Source: Hyphomicrobiales bacterium (GTDB taxonomy: Bacteria > Pseudomonadota > Alphaproteobacteria > Rhizobiales > Xanthobacteraceae). Taken from it: a DNA stretch of 64,000 nucleotides. The stretch is from the NCBI GenBank assembly GCA_016713235.1, contig JADJPN010000005.1, positions 1 to 64,000 of the forward strand, written 5' to 3'. The first letter of the stretch is position 1. Each line of letters opens with the position of its first letter. The position numbers were made by a program, and so were the translations under genes. Positions 43,436-54,155 of the stretch are shown here, one piece after another. Below the pieces are notes generated by a model. It was not told the DNA's origin. It saw nothing but the letters and a program-made list of their open reading frames with translations, and made no database searches.

Positions 43436-44449
43436 ATGAAAGCCGGCCGCGCAGCGATCGCTGGCGTTTGCGGATATGTTCCGCCCGATCTGCTCACGAA
43501 TGCGCAGCTCGCGGAAATGGTGAATACCACGGATGAGTGGATTACCGAACGCACAGGCATCAAGCAGCGGCACATCCTGAAGGGTGAAGGTCTCGGCACG
43601 TCGCATATGGCGGCGAAAGCCGTGTTGGGGCTGCTCGAAAAGACGACCACAAAACCCGAAGAGATCGACCTTCTGATCTGCGCGACCACGACGCCGGACA
43701 TGGTGTTTCCTTCGACCGCAAATCTCGTCTGCGACATGGTCGGTATTCGAGGCATCGCGAGTTTTGATATTCAGGCGGCGTGCTCGGGCTTCGTCTATGC
43801 GCTGACGATTGCCAAGCAGTTCATCGAGAACGGAACGGTGAAACGCGCGATTGTCGTCGGCGCCGACAAAATGTCCTCGATCATCGACTACCAGGACCGC
43901 GCGACCTGCGTATTGTTTGGCGATGGTGCTGGCGCTGTACTCTTGCAGCGTTCCGAGAACGGTACCGGCATCATCGATACACAGCTAGGTTCCGACGGCG
44001 CGGGCTGGGTCCACTTGCACCAGAAAGCCGGCGGCAGCCGGATGCCACCGACCAGGGAAACGGTCGATCAGCGTCTGCATTACGTCCACCAGGAAGGTGC
44101 GCAGGTTTATAAGTTCGCGGTTCACAACATGGCCGAGGTCGCGCGCGAACTCATGAATCGCAATTCGCTAACAGGGGCCGATATCGACTGGCTGGTCCCG
44201 CATCAGGCAAACCGCCGCATCATCGAAGCGACCGCCGAGCGGATGCAGCTGCCCATGGAACGCGTCATGATGACGATCCATAAATACGGCAATACGACTG
44301 CGGCAACGATCCCGCTTTCGCTCTGGGACTATGAAAGCAGGCTAAAAGAGGGTGACCGCCTGATGCTGGCGGCCTTCGGCGGCGGTTTCACCTGGGCCGG
44401 TGCCTACGTAAAGTGGTCCTATGACGGCGCAACGAAAAAGGCGGCCTGA
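43436..44449 (+). CDS. Beta-ketoacyl-ACP synthase III of unusual (Bacteroidota-like) type
   Basis: 337 residues. KAS III fold with the catalytic triad Cys116 (QAACSGF), His256 (VPHQANRRI) and Asn286 (KYGNTTAATIPL). Starts fatty acid synthesis by condensing acetyl-CoA with malonyl-ACP, or makes a related acyl starter. Several stretches (TTDEWITERTGIKQRHILKG, DKMSSIIDYQDRATCVLFGD, LHQKAGGSRMPPTRETVD) match my memory of Bacteroidota FabH better than rhizobial FabH. It stands alone, 94 bases after lpxB, not in the usual plsX-fabH-ihfA setting. Base composition resembles its neighbours, so any transfer is old. Confidence 0.88.
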   Translation: MKAGRAAIAGVCGYVPPDLLTNAQLAEMVNTTDEWITERTGIKQRHILKGEGLGTSHMAAKAVLGLLEKTTTKPEEIDLLICATTTPDMVFPSTANLVCDMVGIRGIASFDIQAACSGFVYALTIAKQFIENGTVKRAIVVGADKMSSIIDYQDRATCVLFGDGAGAVLLQRSENGTGIIDTQLGSDGAGWVHLHQKAGGSRMPPTRETVDQRLHYVHQEGAQVYKFAVHNMAEVARELMNRNSLTGADIDWLVPHQANRRIIEATAERMQLPMERVMMTIHKYGNTTAATIPLSLWDYESRLKEGDRLMLAAFGGGFTWAGAYVKWSYDGATKKAA

Positions 44450-44460
44450 CGGCCGCCTTT
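44438..44460. terminator. Bidirectional terminator between the KAS III gene and gltA
   Basis: AAGGCGGCC (44438-44446), loop TGAC and GGCCGCCTT (44451-44459), with A residues on one side and T on the other. The stem contains the KAS III stop codon. It lies 24 bases from the gltA stop on the opposite strand and suits both convergent genes. Confidence 0.7.
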
Positions 44461-44483
44461 CGCGTTTCTGATGTTCGTCTGAA

Positions 44484-45784
44484 TTACTTTCTGCGCGAAA
44501 TCGGCAGATAGTCGCGGCGCGCCGCGCCGGTGTAGAGCTGACGCGGACGGCCGATCTTCTGGCCCGGATCCTCGATCATTTCCTTCCACTGCGCGATCCA
44601 GCCGACCGTGCGCGCGAGCGCGAACAGGACGGTGAACATCGTGGTCGGGAAGCCCATCGCTTTCAGCGTGATGCCCGAATAGAAATCGATATTCGGATAG
44701 AGCTTCTTCTCGATGAAGTATTCGTCGCTCAGCGCTACCTTCTCGAGCTCAATCGCGACGTCGAGCAGCGGATCGTCCTTGATGCCGAGTTCGTTCAGAA
44801 CCTCGTGGCAAGTCTTCTGCATGATCTTCGCGCGCGGATCGTAGTTCTTGTAGACGCGATGACCGAAGCCCATGAGGCGGAACGGATCGTTCTTGTCCTT
44901 CGAGCGCTTCACATATTCCGGAATGTTGTCGACGCTGCCGATCTCGGACAGCATCTTCAGCGCTGCTTCGTTGGCGCCGCCATGGGACCCCAGAGGCAGG
45001 CGATGCCGGCTGCGATACAGGCGTAGGGGTTGGCGCCGGTTGAGCCGGTCAGGCGCACGGTCGAGGTCGAGGCGTTTTGCTCGTGGTCGGCGTGCAAAAT
45101 GAAAATCCGGTCCATCGCGCGCGACAAGACGGGATTGACTTTGTATTCCTCTGCCGGAACCGCGAAGCACATCCGCAGGAAATTCGACGACAGGTCGAGA
45201 TCGTTGCGCGGATAGACGAACGGCTGGCCAACCGAATATTTGTAGGCCATTGCGGCGAGCGTCGGCATCTTCGCGATCATGCGGATCGACGCGATCATGC
45301 GCTGCTGCGGATCGCTGATGTCGGTCGAGTCATGATAGAACGCGGAGAGCGCGCCGACCGAACCGACCATAACCGCCATCGGATGGGCGTCACGGCGGAA
45401 GCCCTGGAAGAAGCGGTGCATCTGTTCGTGCACCATAGTGTGGCGGTTCACGCGGTAATCGAAGTCGGCCTTCTGCGCGGCGGTCGGTAACTCGCCGTAA
45501 AGCAGGAGATAGCAGGTCTCGAGGAAGTCGCCGTGCTCGGCGATCTGTTCGATCGGATAGCCGCGGTAGAGGAGAACACCCTCGTCGCCGTCGATGTAAG
45601 TGATTTTGCTGTCGCAACTCGCGGTCGAGGTGAAGCCGGGGTCGTAGGTGAACATGCCGGTCTGGCTGTAGAGCTTGCCGATATCGACGACCGACGGACC
45701 GATGGAGCCGGCCTTCACGGGCAGCTCGAGCTTCTTATCGCCTACGGCGAGCGCGGCGGATTTAGCCGTGTTCTTGGCGTCCAT
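44484..45784 (-). CDS. gltA: Citrate synthase (four-base loss near 44986)
   Basis: First enzyme of the TCA cycle, type II hexameric form. N-terminus [26 protein letters not shown], catalytic His region [24 protein letters not shown]; then the frame is lost where [15 protein letters not shown] is expected. The observed GGTCCCAT on the minus strand is four bases shorter than a GGTCCGTCCCAT-like original, as if a TCCG/TCCC pair had collapsed. The second frame carries [13 protein letters not shown] (catalytic region) to ISRRK. Corrected length about 434 residues. Confidence 0.93.
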
Positions 45785-45855
45785 CCGGATCTCCTATTTT
45801 TATTGCGGACCGGCTCCTAAGCCCTTGGGCTACAAGCCTTGCCGGGGAAATGGGC

Positions 45856-45874
45856 GCCGGGGCGAAAGCCCGGC
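45856..45874. repeat. GC-rich hairpin between gltX and gltA
   Basis: GCCGGGGCGAAAGCCCGGC folds into a 7-8 bp stem with a GAAA loop and one bulged G. It lies in the 167-base gap after the gltX stop and 72 bases before the gltA start, so it may belong to the gltX 3' end or the gltA leader. No other feature is evident in this gap. Confidence 0.35.
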
Positions 45875-45951
45875 AGGATGAGCCGAAACTAGCCCTCTTT
45901 GCTGCGTCGCGACAAGCGGACGAAAGGCCAGCCGCAATGGTTCCCGCGTAT

Positions 45952-47362
45952 TTATGCGGGTTTCTGCGCTGATCGCGAGCAATGCAAGGTCTCATCCTTC
46001 CCGAGCACGCTCAGGACATCGAAAATGCCGGGCGAAGTGGATTTGCCCGTGAGCGGCGCGCAAGGGTTGCGCCACCGCGCCGAGCTTCATGCCGAGCGTT
46101 TCCGGCAGCTCCGGATCGCCGCCTCGGTGCTTTGCCGCGGACCAGGGCTCGCCTGTTCGAGAACCGCACCGCTTTCTTAGCGTGTCGCCCTCGGCCTCGG
46201 ACGGAGGCCGCCTTCTCGTCGAGCGGCAAGGGACGCTCGGCAAAGAGGAAACTCGCACCATCGATCAACTCGATCAGGGTCTTCGCACGCTCCTTGAGAC
46301 CGGGCATTGCCGCGACGAGTTGATCCCGGCGCGACTTCAGAAGCGCGGCAGTCCGTCCGCCGCCGGGAAGATCGGGGAGCAGCGCTTCGATCTGCCGGAC
46401 GATTTCTTCGTCCGGCATCGCGCGCAGATATTGGCCGTTGATGTTCTCGAGCTTCACGAAGTCGAAACGCGCGGCTGCGCGGCCGACCTTGGTGATGTCG
46501 AAGAGCTCGATCATTTCCTTGGTCGTGAACAATTCCTGGTCGCCGTGACTCCAGCCGAGCCGCACGAGGTAATTGCGCAGCGCGTCCGGCACGTAGCCCA
46601 TGGCACGATAAGACTCGACCCCGAGCGCGCCGTGGCGCTTGGAGAGCTTGGCGCCATCGGCACCGTGGATCAGCGGGATGTGACCCATCTGAGGCACCTT
46701 CCAGCCGAGCGCTTCGTAAATCTGCGTCTGGCGGGCGGCGTTGGTCAGATGATCGTCGCCACGGATAATGTGGGTGATGTTCATGTCGTGGTCGTCGACC
46801 ACGACGGAGAGCATGTAGGTCGGCGTGCCATCCGAGCGAAGCAACACCAGATCGTCGAGGTCCTTGTTCGGCCAGGTCACTTTGCCTTGCACAAGATCGT
46901 CGATCGTCGTTTCGCCTTCCTGCGGAGCCTTCAGGCGAATGACCGGCTTGGCGCCGGCCGGTGCCTCGGCAGGGTCGCGGTCGCGCCAGCGGCCGTCGTA
47001 ACGGGGCGGCCCTCGGCGCGGGCCTTCTCGCGCATCTCGTCCAGCTCCTGCGGAGTGGCGTAACAGTTATAGGCGTGGCCGAGCGTCAGGAGCGCCTCGG
47101 CGGCTTCACGGTGCCTCGCTGCGCGGGCGAACTGGAAAACGATATCGCCATCCCAATCGAGCCCCATCCACTTCATCCCGGCGATGATCGCGTCGATCGC
47201 TTCCTGTGTGGAGCGCTGGCGGTCGGTGTCTTCGATGCGCAGAAGCATCTTGCCGCCGGAGTGGCGCGCGAACAGCCAGTTGAAGAGCGCGGTGCGTGCT
47301 CCCCCGATGTGCAGAAAGCCGGTCGGCGAGGGTGCGAAGCGGGTGATGACGGGTTCGGACAT
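45952..47362 (-). CDS. gltX: Glutamate--tRNA ligase (several indels, 3' end badly damaged)
   Basis: Class I synthetase. The HIGH box is in [23 protein letters not shown] and the KMSKS equivalent is GAKLSKRHG. Near 47003-47006 (GGGG on the plus strand) one base is missing; restoring it gives [20 protein letters not shown] and a long clean frame. From about 46200 down to 46040 the frame changes several times: fragments of the expected C-terminus (SAAxxx[33 protein letters not shown]) appear in different frames. The stop at 45952-45954 is therefore only a best guess. Confidence 0.88.
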
Positions 47363-47440
47363 CGGACTCAAGGCAATTGTGGATCGGAGCGGCGGTCCGT
47401 GTAGCATAGCGGGAAGGCTGCGAGTAGGGCGGGGAAACCT

Positions 47441-49744
47441 ATGGACAAGCCGGAGCTTGAGCGGCCACGCGCCGCCCGCAAGGCTGCGGTGCTTGCCGGC
47501 ACGGGAGCGATGGACGCTTCCCGACTTGGCGAATTGTTGTCCACGCTTGCGGCAAAGCTGCGTGCCGCACTTGCGGAAGAAGCTGAGCAGGGCCGTCTCG
47601 CGCCGTGGCTGGCTGCCGGTTTCTGCGCCGGTGTGCTTCTTTACTTTGTCGCCCCGACCGAGCCGTCCTGGATTGCTGCAGTTCTGTTCTTCGCGGGCGT
47701 TGCTTCTCTCGGCTTTTACTTACGCGAGCGGGTATTCGCATGGGCGCTGACGGCGCTCGTGGCTGCGATCGGCGCTGGTTTTATGGTCGGGACCCTTCGT
47801 GGCGCAGCGGCTGCGCATCCGGTTCTGAGCGCACCCACGACCACGGTCACGCTGTTGGGTTTCGTCGAGGCGCGGGATGCCAGCATCCGCTCCGACCGGA
47901 TCGTGCTTCGTGTCACGAAACCCGACCCGAAATCGAAACAGGCGATCCCGGAGCGGGTGCGTCTTGCCTTCCGCAAAGGTTTGGCGCCGGCAGTCGGCGA
48001 GCATATCGAGGTGCGGGCGCGTCTGCGGCCGCTGGTCGGTCCGGTTCGCCCGGGCGGATACGACTTTGCAATCGGGGCTTATTTCTCGGGGCTTGGCGCG
48101 ACCGGCTTTGTGCTTGGCCGAAGCAAGGTCGCGCCGACGGACATCGCGAGCCCGATCGGCATTCGCATCAATGCGCGCATCGACACGATGCGGCGCGGAC
48201 TCGCGGAGCGCATCCGCGCGACGCTGCCCGGCGATACCGGCGGCATAGCCGCAGCGCTCGTCACCGGTATTCGCGATCACATCTCGCACGATGCGAATGA
48301 GGCGATGCGCATCTCCGGCCTCTATCACGTGATTTCAATTTCGGGCCTGCACATGGCGCTGGTCGCGGGTGTGTTGTTCGCGCTCATTCGCGGTGGACTA
48401 GCGCTCGTTCCCGGCCTCGCGCTGCGGCACCCGATCAAGAAACATGCGGCGCTGACAGCGCTGGCTGGCGTCACGTTCTATCTTCTGCTTTCTGGCGCGG
48501 AAGTCGCGACGCAGCGCTCCTACATCATGATCGCGATCGTGCTCGCCGGCGTGTTGATCGACCGGCCCGCGCTGACGCTGCGAACGCTCGCCGCCGCTGT
48601 CGTCGTGACGCTGATTATTTCGCCGGATGCCGTTTTGAACCCGGGCTTTCAAATGTCGTTCGCGGCGACGCTGGCGCTCATTAGTTTCTACGAACGCTGG
48701 ATTCCGTTTGTCTCCGCGCCACCGCCGGTCGGCGCCTCCGCGATCGGCGCATGGTCCACGCGCACAGGAAAATGGCTGTTGCTTGGGGCGGCGACGTCCT
48801 TCATCGCGGGATTAGCGACCGCGATCTATGCGGCGTTTCACTTCCACCGGCTCGCCCCCTATGGCGTGCTCGCGAACGTTCTTTCGATGCCACTGATTGG
48901 GCTTGTGATCATGCCGGGTGCGTTGCTCGGCGTGATCCTGCTGCCATTCGGCTTCGATGTCATCGGCTGGACCGTAATGGGCTACGGCATCGAAGGCATG
49001 ATCCGGGTTGCGACGTTCGTTACCTCGCTTGGCGGCGCGGAAGGAAGAATCGCAGCGTTCAGCGCAGGCGCGGTACTCCTCGGAACGCTGGCGCTGCTGC
49101 TCCTTGCTATTCCCGCGACATGGTTGCGTCTGGCTGGGCTTGCCGATTGCGGCGACCGCGGTTGTGTTGATGTGGAACGGCCCGCGTTACGACGTGATGA
49201 TCGACGCCGAGGGGATGTCGTCGCGCTTCGCGTGGCGGACGGGACGCTTTCCATTCATGCCAGCAAGAGCGACCGCTTCACGACCGAGAACTGGCTGGCG
49301 GCGTCCGGACTGCCGCCTACGGCGCGGCGCAGTTCGTTCGCGTGTGACCAGCACGGCTGCGTTGGAAAACTCGCCGACGGGTCGCTGATCGCAATTCCGA
49401 AAACAGCATCAGGACTGCTGGAAGATTGCGGACGTGCCGCGTTGATCGTTGCGAACCGGAATGTTCCTCTGTCCTGCGCATCGGCAGTGATCGATCGCAG
49501 GACGTTGTCGACGATCGGTGCGGTTGCTTTGAAGAAAACCGCAAGCGGCTGGGAAGCGTTTCCATCGCGCGCACCGAACGCAGACCGGCCGTGGTATGGT
49601 CGCGCGAAGGCGGCCGATGCCAATGCGCTCGCGCGTCTCAATCCAATCCGCGAAACGAAACAGACGGCGCCGTTAGCGCCGCCTGCGGAAATCACGGGCG
49701 AAACTCCGGCACCGGATGCGCCGGAGGATTTGGACGATCAGTAG
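47441..49744 (+). CDS. ComEC/Rec2-type DNA-uptake channel or related hydrolase
   Basis: 767 residues. Layout: N-terminal hydrophilic region, membrane segments from about residue 50, an OB-like DUF4131 domain ([22 protein letters not shown]), then the multi-helix Competence domain with [15 protein letters not shown] and [13 protein letters not shown]. The C-terminal part ([24 protein letters not shown]) is the short domain usual in rhizobial ComEC. An extra G near 49137-49139 and a second indel near 49215 scramble about 25 residues: between them another frame reads [21 protein letters not shown]. Divergent from gltX; its end overlaps lexA by 7 bases. Confidence 0.85.
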   Translation: MDKPELERPRAARKAAVLAGTGAMDASRLGELLSTLAAKLRAALAEEAEQGRLAPWLAAGFCAGVLLYFVAPTEPSWIAAVLFFAGVASLGFYLRERVFAWALTALVAAIGAGFMVGTLRGAAAAHPVLSAPTTTVTLLGFVEARDASIRSDRIVLRVTKPDPKSKQAIPERVRLAFRKGLAPAVGEHIEVRARLRPLVGPVRPGGYDFAIGAYFSGLGATGFVLGRSKVAPTDIASPIGIRINARIDTMRRGLAERIRATLPGDTGGIAAALVTGIRDHISHDANEAMRISGLYHVISISGLHMALVAGVLFALIRGGLALVPGLALRHPIKKHAALTALAGVTFYLLLSGAEVATQRSYIMIAIVLAGVLIDRPALTLRTLAAAVVVTLIISPDAVLNPGFQMSFAATLALISFYERWIPFVSAPPPVGASAIGAWSTRTGKWLLLGAATSFIAGLATAIYAAFHFHRLAPYGVLANVLSMPLIGLVIMPGALLGVILLPFGFDVIGWTVMGYGIEGMIRVATFVTSLGGAEGRIAAFSAGAVLLGTLALLLLAIPATWLRLAGLADCGDRGCVDVERPALRRDDRRRGDVVALRVADGTLSIHASKSDRFTTENWLAASGLPPTARRSSFACDQHGCVGKLADGSLIAIPKTASGLLEDCGRAALIVANRNVPLSCASAVIDRRTLSTIGAVALKKTASGWEAFPSRAPNADRPWYGRAKAADANALARLNPIRETKQTAPLAPPAEITGETPAPDAPEDLDDQ

Positions 49745-50453
49745 CGGCGATAGATGCCGACGAGCTTGCCCTGAATCTGCACGCGGTCGGGGCCGAAGAT
49801 GCGCGTCTCGTAAGCCGGGTTCGCGGCTTCCAGCGCAATCGAAGCGCCTTTCTTGCGAAGGCGCTTCAGCGTCGCTTCTTCGGGTCCACAAGCGCCACGA
49901 TGATGTCGCCGGTATCGGCAACGTCGGCCTTCTTGATCAGCGCAAGATCGCCTTCGAGAATGCCGGCCTCGATCATGGAGTCGCCCTTCACTTCGAGCGC
50001 GTAGTGCTCGCCGGTGGAGAGCATCTCCGGCGGCACGTGAACGGTGTGGCTGCGGCTCTGGATCGCTTCGATCGGGGTGCCGGCGGCGATGCGGCCCATG
50101 ACCGGGATCGCGATCGGGCGCGTCGCGCTGCCGTCGTCCTTGTCGGAGGGAACCTTGGCGACCTTGCCGAGCGAGCCTTCGATGACGTTGGGCGAGAAGC
50201 CGCCACGTCCACGGGGGTTGCCCATGGCGGGTGCCACCGTCTCGGGCAGGCGGATGACCTCAAGCGCGCGGGCGCGGTTGGGCAGGCGGCGGATAAAGCC
50301 GCGCTCCTCGAGCGCGGTAATCAGCCGGTGGATGCCGGATTTCGAGCGCAGGTCGAGCGCGTCCTTCATCTCGTCGAAGGAGGGGGGAACGCCGGTCTCC
50401 TTCAGCCGCTCGTGGATGAAACGGAGCAGCTCATACTGTTTTCGGGTCAGCAT
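49738..50453 (-). CDS. lexA: LexA SOS repressor (frameshift near 49881)
   Basis: N-terminal winged helix ([19 protein letters not shown]) and [20 protein letters not shown]. The self-cleavage Ala-Gly is in [10 protein letters not shown] and the nucleophile Ser in [10 protein letters not shown]. On the minus strand GACCCGAAGAAG lacks one G; with it the protein reads [15 protein letters not shown], which supplies the catalytic Lys, and ends [10 protein letters not shown] at 49738-49740. As written, the protein stops before that Lys and could bind DNA but not self-cleave. Corrected length is 238 residues. Convergent with comEC. Confidence 0.92.
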
Positions 50454-50529
50454 CGTCGGAAAATCCCTGCTTTTCGGGCCTTTTCAGGCGGTCTTGCGAG
50501 TCGGTACAAATCAGGAACGAGATGTATCC

Positions 50530-50544
50530 GTTCTAGTTGTGTTC
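50530..50544. promoter_or_regulatory. LexA operator (alphaproteobacterial SOS box)
   Basis: GTTCTAGTTGTGTTC matches the direct-repeat GTTC-N7-GTTC box known for alphaproteobacterial LexA. It lies 77 bases upstream of the lexA start, consistent with autoregulation. It is the last clearly natural sequence before the low-complexity tract. Confidence 0.8.
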
Positions 50545-50577
50545 CGCAAGGATTAAGATGGGGTGAAGAGGGAACGC

Positions 50578-51516
<939 letters not shown>

Positions 51517-51517
51517 C

Positions 51518-52732
51518 TCAGTACAGCGGCAGGATTTCGCAGCGTTCGCCTGCTTTCGCTGCCGGCGCATTCGCGGGACGCATCAACAGGCAATCCGCTT
51601 TCGCGAGCGTCGCGGTCAGCGAGCTGTCCTGTTCTTTCTTCAAGAACGGCGTGACGACACGGCGGCCTTGCTCGTCCCAGGTGCTGGTCGCGCGCAAATA
51701 ATCCGCGCGTTCGTCGTTGGCCCAAAGATCGACACCGAGGACGGCAGGCATGGATTTGGGCTGCGGTTGCTCGTGTCCCTGCAATTTGCGGAGCAGCGGT
51801 GCGAGGAAAACAAACGCACATACGAAAGCGGACACGGGATTGCCGGGCAGTCCGAGAATATGGGTCTTGCCAGCTTTCGCAGACAATGTCGGCTTGCCGG
51901 GGCGAAATGCGATGCGGTGGAAGCTGATCTCCGCGCCGATCTTTTCCAGTGCGGGGCGGATCAGATCGTGATCGCCGACCGACGCGCCGCCCATGGTGAC
52001 GATCACATCCGCGCCGTTCGCGCGGGCGCGGCTTATCGCATCCACAATCACTTCGATACGGTCGTTCAGCACATCGCTCTCGACGATGCTCGCGCCTTCG
52101 CTCTCGGCAAGTGCGCGCACCGTGTAAGGATTCGAGACGACGACACGATCCGGCGCGCCGCCGGCACCCGGCATTGCGAGTTCGTCGCCGGTCGCAAGCA
52201 GCGCCACGCGCGGGCGCTTTGCGCAGGCAAGGTTCGCATGATCCGCCGCGGCCGCAAGCCCGAGGCTGCGCGCGGTGAGGCGATGCCCTTTCGGAAGAAG
52301 AAGATCGCCTTCGCGAAAATCGTGGCCCGCGGGCCGGATGTTCTTGCCGGCGGGATGCGCTTTGAGCGTGACGCTGTTTCCGTCCCGTTGCGCTACTTCC
52401 TGCTCGACGACAACATCCGCGCCTTGCGGCACCACCGCGCCGGTGAAGATGCGGACGGCTTCGCCGCTCTTTAACTCGTTCGCGTAGACGTGCCCCGCGG
52501 CGGATTCTCCGGCAACGCGCAATGCCGCGCCAAGATCGCCCGCGCGCGCGGCATAGCCATCCATGGCCGATACATCGAACGGCGGTTGCGAGCGCAGCGC
52601 TTTCACGTCAGCCGCCAGCACGCGGCCGATCGCGTGATCGAGCGGGACCTGTTCGGCGGCGAGATGCGCGGCGCCGTCAAGCAGCTTGCGCAGCGCTTCT
52701 TCGACGGGAAGGAGGGGCGTTGTTGGCTTCAT
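51518..52732 (-). CDS. moeA: Molybdopterin molybdenumtransferase
   Basis: 404 residues. Inserts molybdate into adenylated molybdopterin. Domain I contains PPFDVSAMDGYAAR; the catalytic MogA-like domain has LLATGDELAMPG and VTMGGASVGDHDL, followed by RPGKPTLSAK and LGLPGNPVSA. ATG at 52732 chosen; the upstream frame (to 52789) shows no homology. The 3' end abuts the homopolymer tract but is complete (CEILPLY). Confidence 0.94.
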   Translation of the reverse strand: MKPTTPLLPVEEALRKLLDGAAHLAAEQVPLDHAIGRVLAADVKALRSQPPFDVSAMDGYAARAGDLGAALRVAGESAAGHVYANELKSGEAVRIFTGAVVPQGADVVVEQEVAQRDGNSVTLKAHPAGKNIRPAGHDFREGDLLLPKGHRLTARSLGLAAAADHANLACAKRPRVALLATGDELAMPGAGGAPDRVVVSNPYTVRALAESEGASIVESDVLNDRIEVIVDAISRARANGADVIVTMGGASVGDHDLIRPALEKIGAEISFHRIAFRPGKPTLSAKAGKTHILGLPGNPVSAFVCAFVFLAPLLRKLQGHEQPQPKSMPAVLGVDLWANDERADYLRATSTWDEQGRRVVTPFLKKEQDSSLTATLAKADCLLMRPANAPAAKAGERCEILPLY

Positions 52733-52846
52733 GTGCCAAGTTTTGGCTGATTTTCGCTGTGCTATCCAGAGGCTCTGCGCGGGATGCAAAGCGGGCTGGA
52801 AAATCGGCGGTGGCGGCGCTGCGGAAACACCGATATTGAAATCCGC

Positions 52847-53671
52847 ATGAGCGCAAACGACAAGAACCCGGAGTCCTGGGCCGAGCTTTGGCCAAGCAAG
52901 CAGCCGCCAAGGTCTGCGCCGCTGCTAAAGGCGCTGCACATTCTTACGCGCGATGGAAAGCTGAACGCGGACTCGCGGCGCAAGCTGAAACAGGTGCTGC
53001 ATCTGACGCAGTTTCTGCGCCCAGCGATGGAAGCGGCGCTGGAGCGAAACGAAGACCCGGTGTTTGCCGATGTCGGCGCAGGAAAGTCTTACCTCGGTTT
53101 TGTCCTGTACGATTTGATTCTCGGTCCTGCCGGGCGCGGCCGCATGGTTGGCGTGGAAACGCGCGGCGATCTGGTCGCGAAGTCGGAACAGCTCGCGAAA
53201 GAATCCGGTTTCGAGCGGATGAAGTTCGTTTGCGCGCCGATTGCGCAGGCGAAGCTCGACACCGAAGTCGAGATGGTGACCGCGCTGCACGCCTGCGACA
53301 CCGCGACGGACGACGCCATTCATTTTGCTTTGCGTCACAAGGCGAAGGCGATCGCGCTGGTGCCGTGCTGTCAGGCGGAGGTCGCGCGACTGCTGGACGG
53401 CAAAGGCGGCGCGATCCATCAGCTCTGGCTGCATCCGATCCAGCGGCGCGAGTTCGGCGCGCATGTCACCAACGTCATCCGCGGGCTGTTTCTGGAGGCG
53501 CATGGCTACAAGGTGCGCGTGACCGAGCTGACGGGTCTCGAACATTCAATGAAGAACGAATTGATTTTAGCCGAGCGTCATCAACTGACGAACCCGAAGG
53601 CGCGGGCGGAACTGGATAAGCTCATCGAGCAGATCGGCGTGCGGCCGGCGCTGCTGGATGCGGGCGCGTAG
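52847..53671 (+). CDS. Class I SAM-dependent methyltransferase on the opposite strand to the trp-moa-moe cluster
   Basis: 274 residues. SAM motif I is FADVGAGKSYLGFVLYDLI (about residues 70-90), with a later LHACDTATDDAI and VPCCQAEVARLL. The DxGxGKxYL plus LHACD plus PCC pattern resembles the Methyltransf_32/METTL25-RRNAD1-like group; substrate unknown. ATG at 52847 chosen; the frame is open from 52784, overlapping the upstream part of moeA. Its stop touches the moaC stop (adjacent bases), so the two genes converge. Confidence 0.82.
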   Translation: MSANDKNPESWAELWPSKQPPRSAPLLKALHILTRDGKLNADSRRKLKQVLHLTQFLRPAMEAALERNEDPVFADVGAGKSYLGFVLYDLILGPAGRGRMVGVETRGDLVAKSEQLAKESGFERMKFVCAPIAQAKLDTEVEMVTALHACDTATDDAIHFALRHKAKAIALVPCCQAEVARLLDGKGGAIHQLWLHPIQRREFGAHVTNVIRGLFLEAHGYKVRVTELTGLEHSMKNELILAERHQLTNPKARAELDKLIEQIGVRPALLDAGA

Positions 53672-54145
53672 TTAAGCGCGATAATCGCCGGACTTGCCGC
53701 CGGATTTTTCCAAGAGGCGAATGCCTTCTATCCGCATGCTCTTCTCGGCGGCTTTGACCATGTCGTAGATCGTTAGGCACGCGACCGATACGGCGGTGAG
53801 CGCCTCCATTTCGACTCCGGTCTGGCCGGTGATCTTCACGGTCGCTTTCACGACGAGACCCGGAAGCGCCGCATCGGGCGCGATCTCGACTTCGACTTTG
53901 GAGAGCAAGAGCGGATGACAGAGCGGGATCAATTCGCTCGTCTTCTTCGCGGCCATGATCCCGGCGATGCGCGCGGCACCCAGCACATCGCCCTTCTTGG
54001 CATTGCCGGAAAGCACAAGATCGAGTGTCGCCTTGCTCATCACGACGCGGCCTTCGGCGGTCGCAACACGCGTCGTCGCGTCTTTGCCGGAGACATCCAC
54101 CATGCGGGCTTCGCCGTCCGCGCCGAGATGCGTGAGCTTGGTCAT
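53672..54145 (-). CDS. moaC: Cyclic pyranopterin monophosphate synthase
   Basis: 157 residues. Second step of molybdenum cofactor synthesis. [41 protein letters not shown] and the C-terminal [12 protein letters not shown] are diagnostic. Separated from trpC by 10 bases, an arrangement frequent in rhizobia. Confidence 0.96.
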   Translation of the reverse strand: MTKLTHLGADGEARMVDVSGKDATTRVATAEGRVVMSKATLDLVLSGNAKKGDVLGAARIAGIMAAKKTSELIPLCHPLLLSKVEVEIAPDAALPGLVVKATVKITGQTGVEMEALTAVSVACLTIYDMVKAAEKSMRIEGIRLLEKSGGKSGDYRA

Positions 54146-54155
54146 TTGAGTACCT

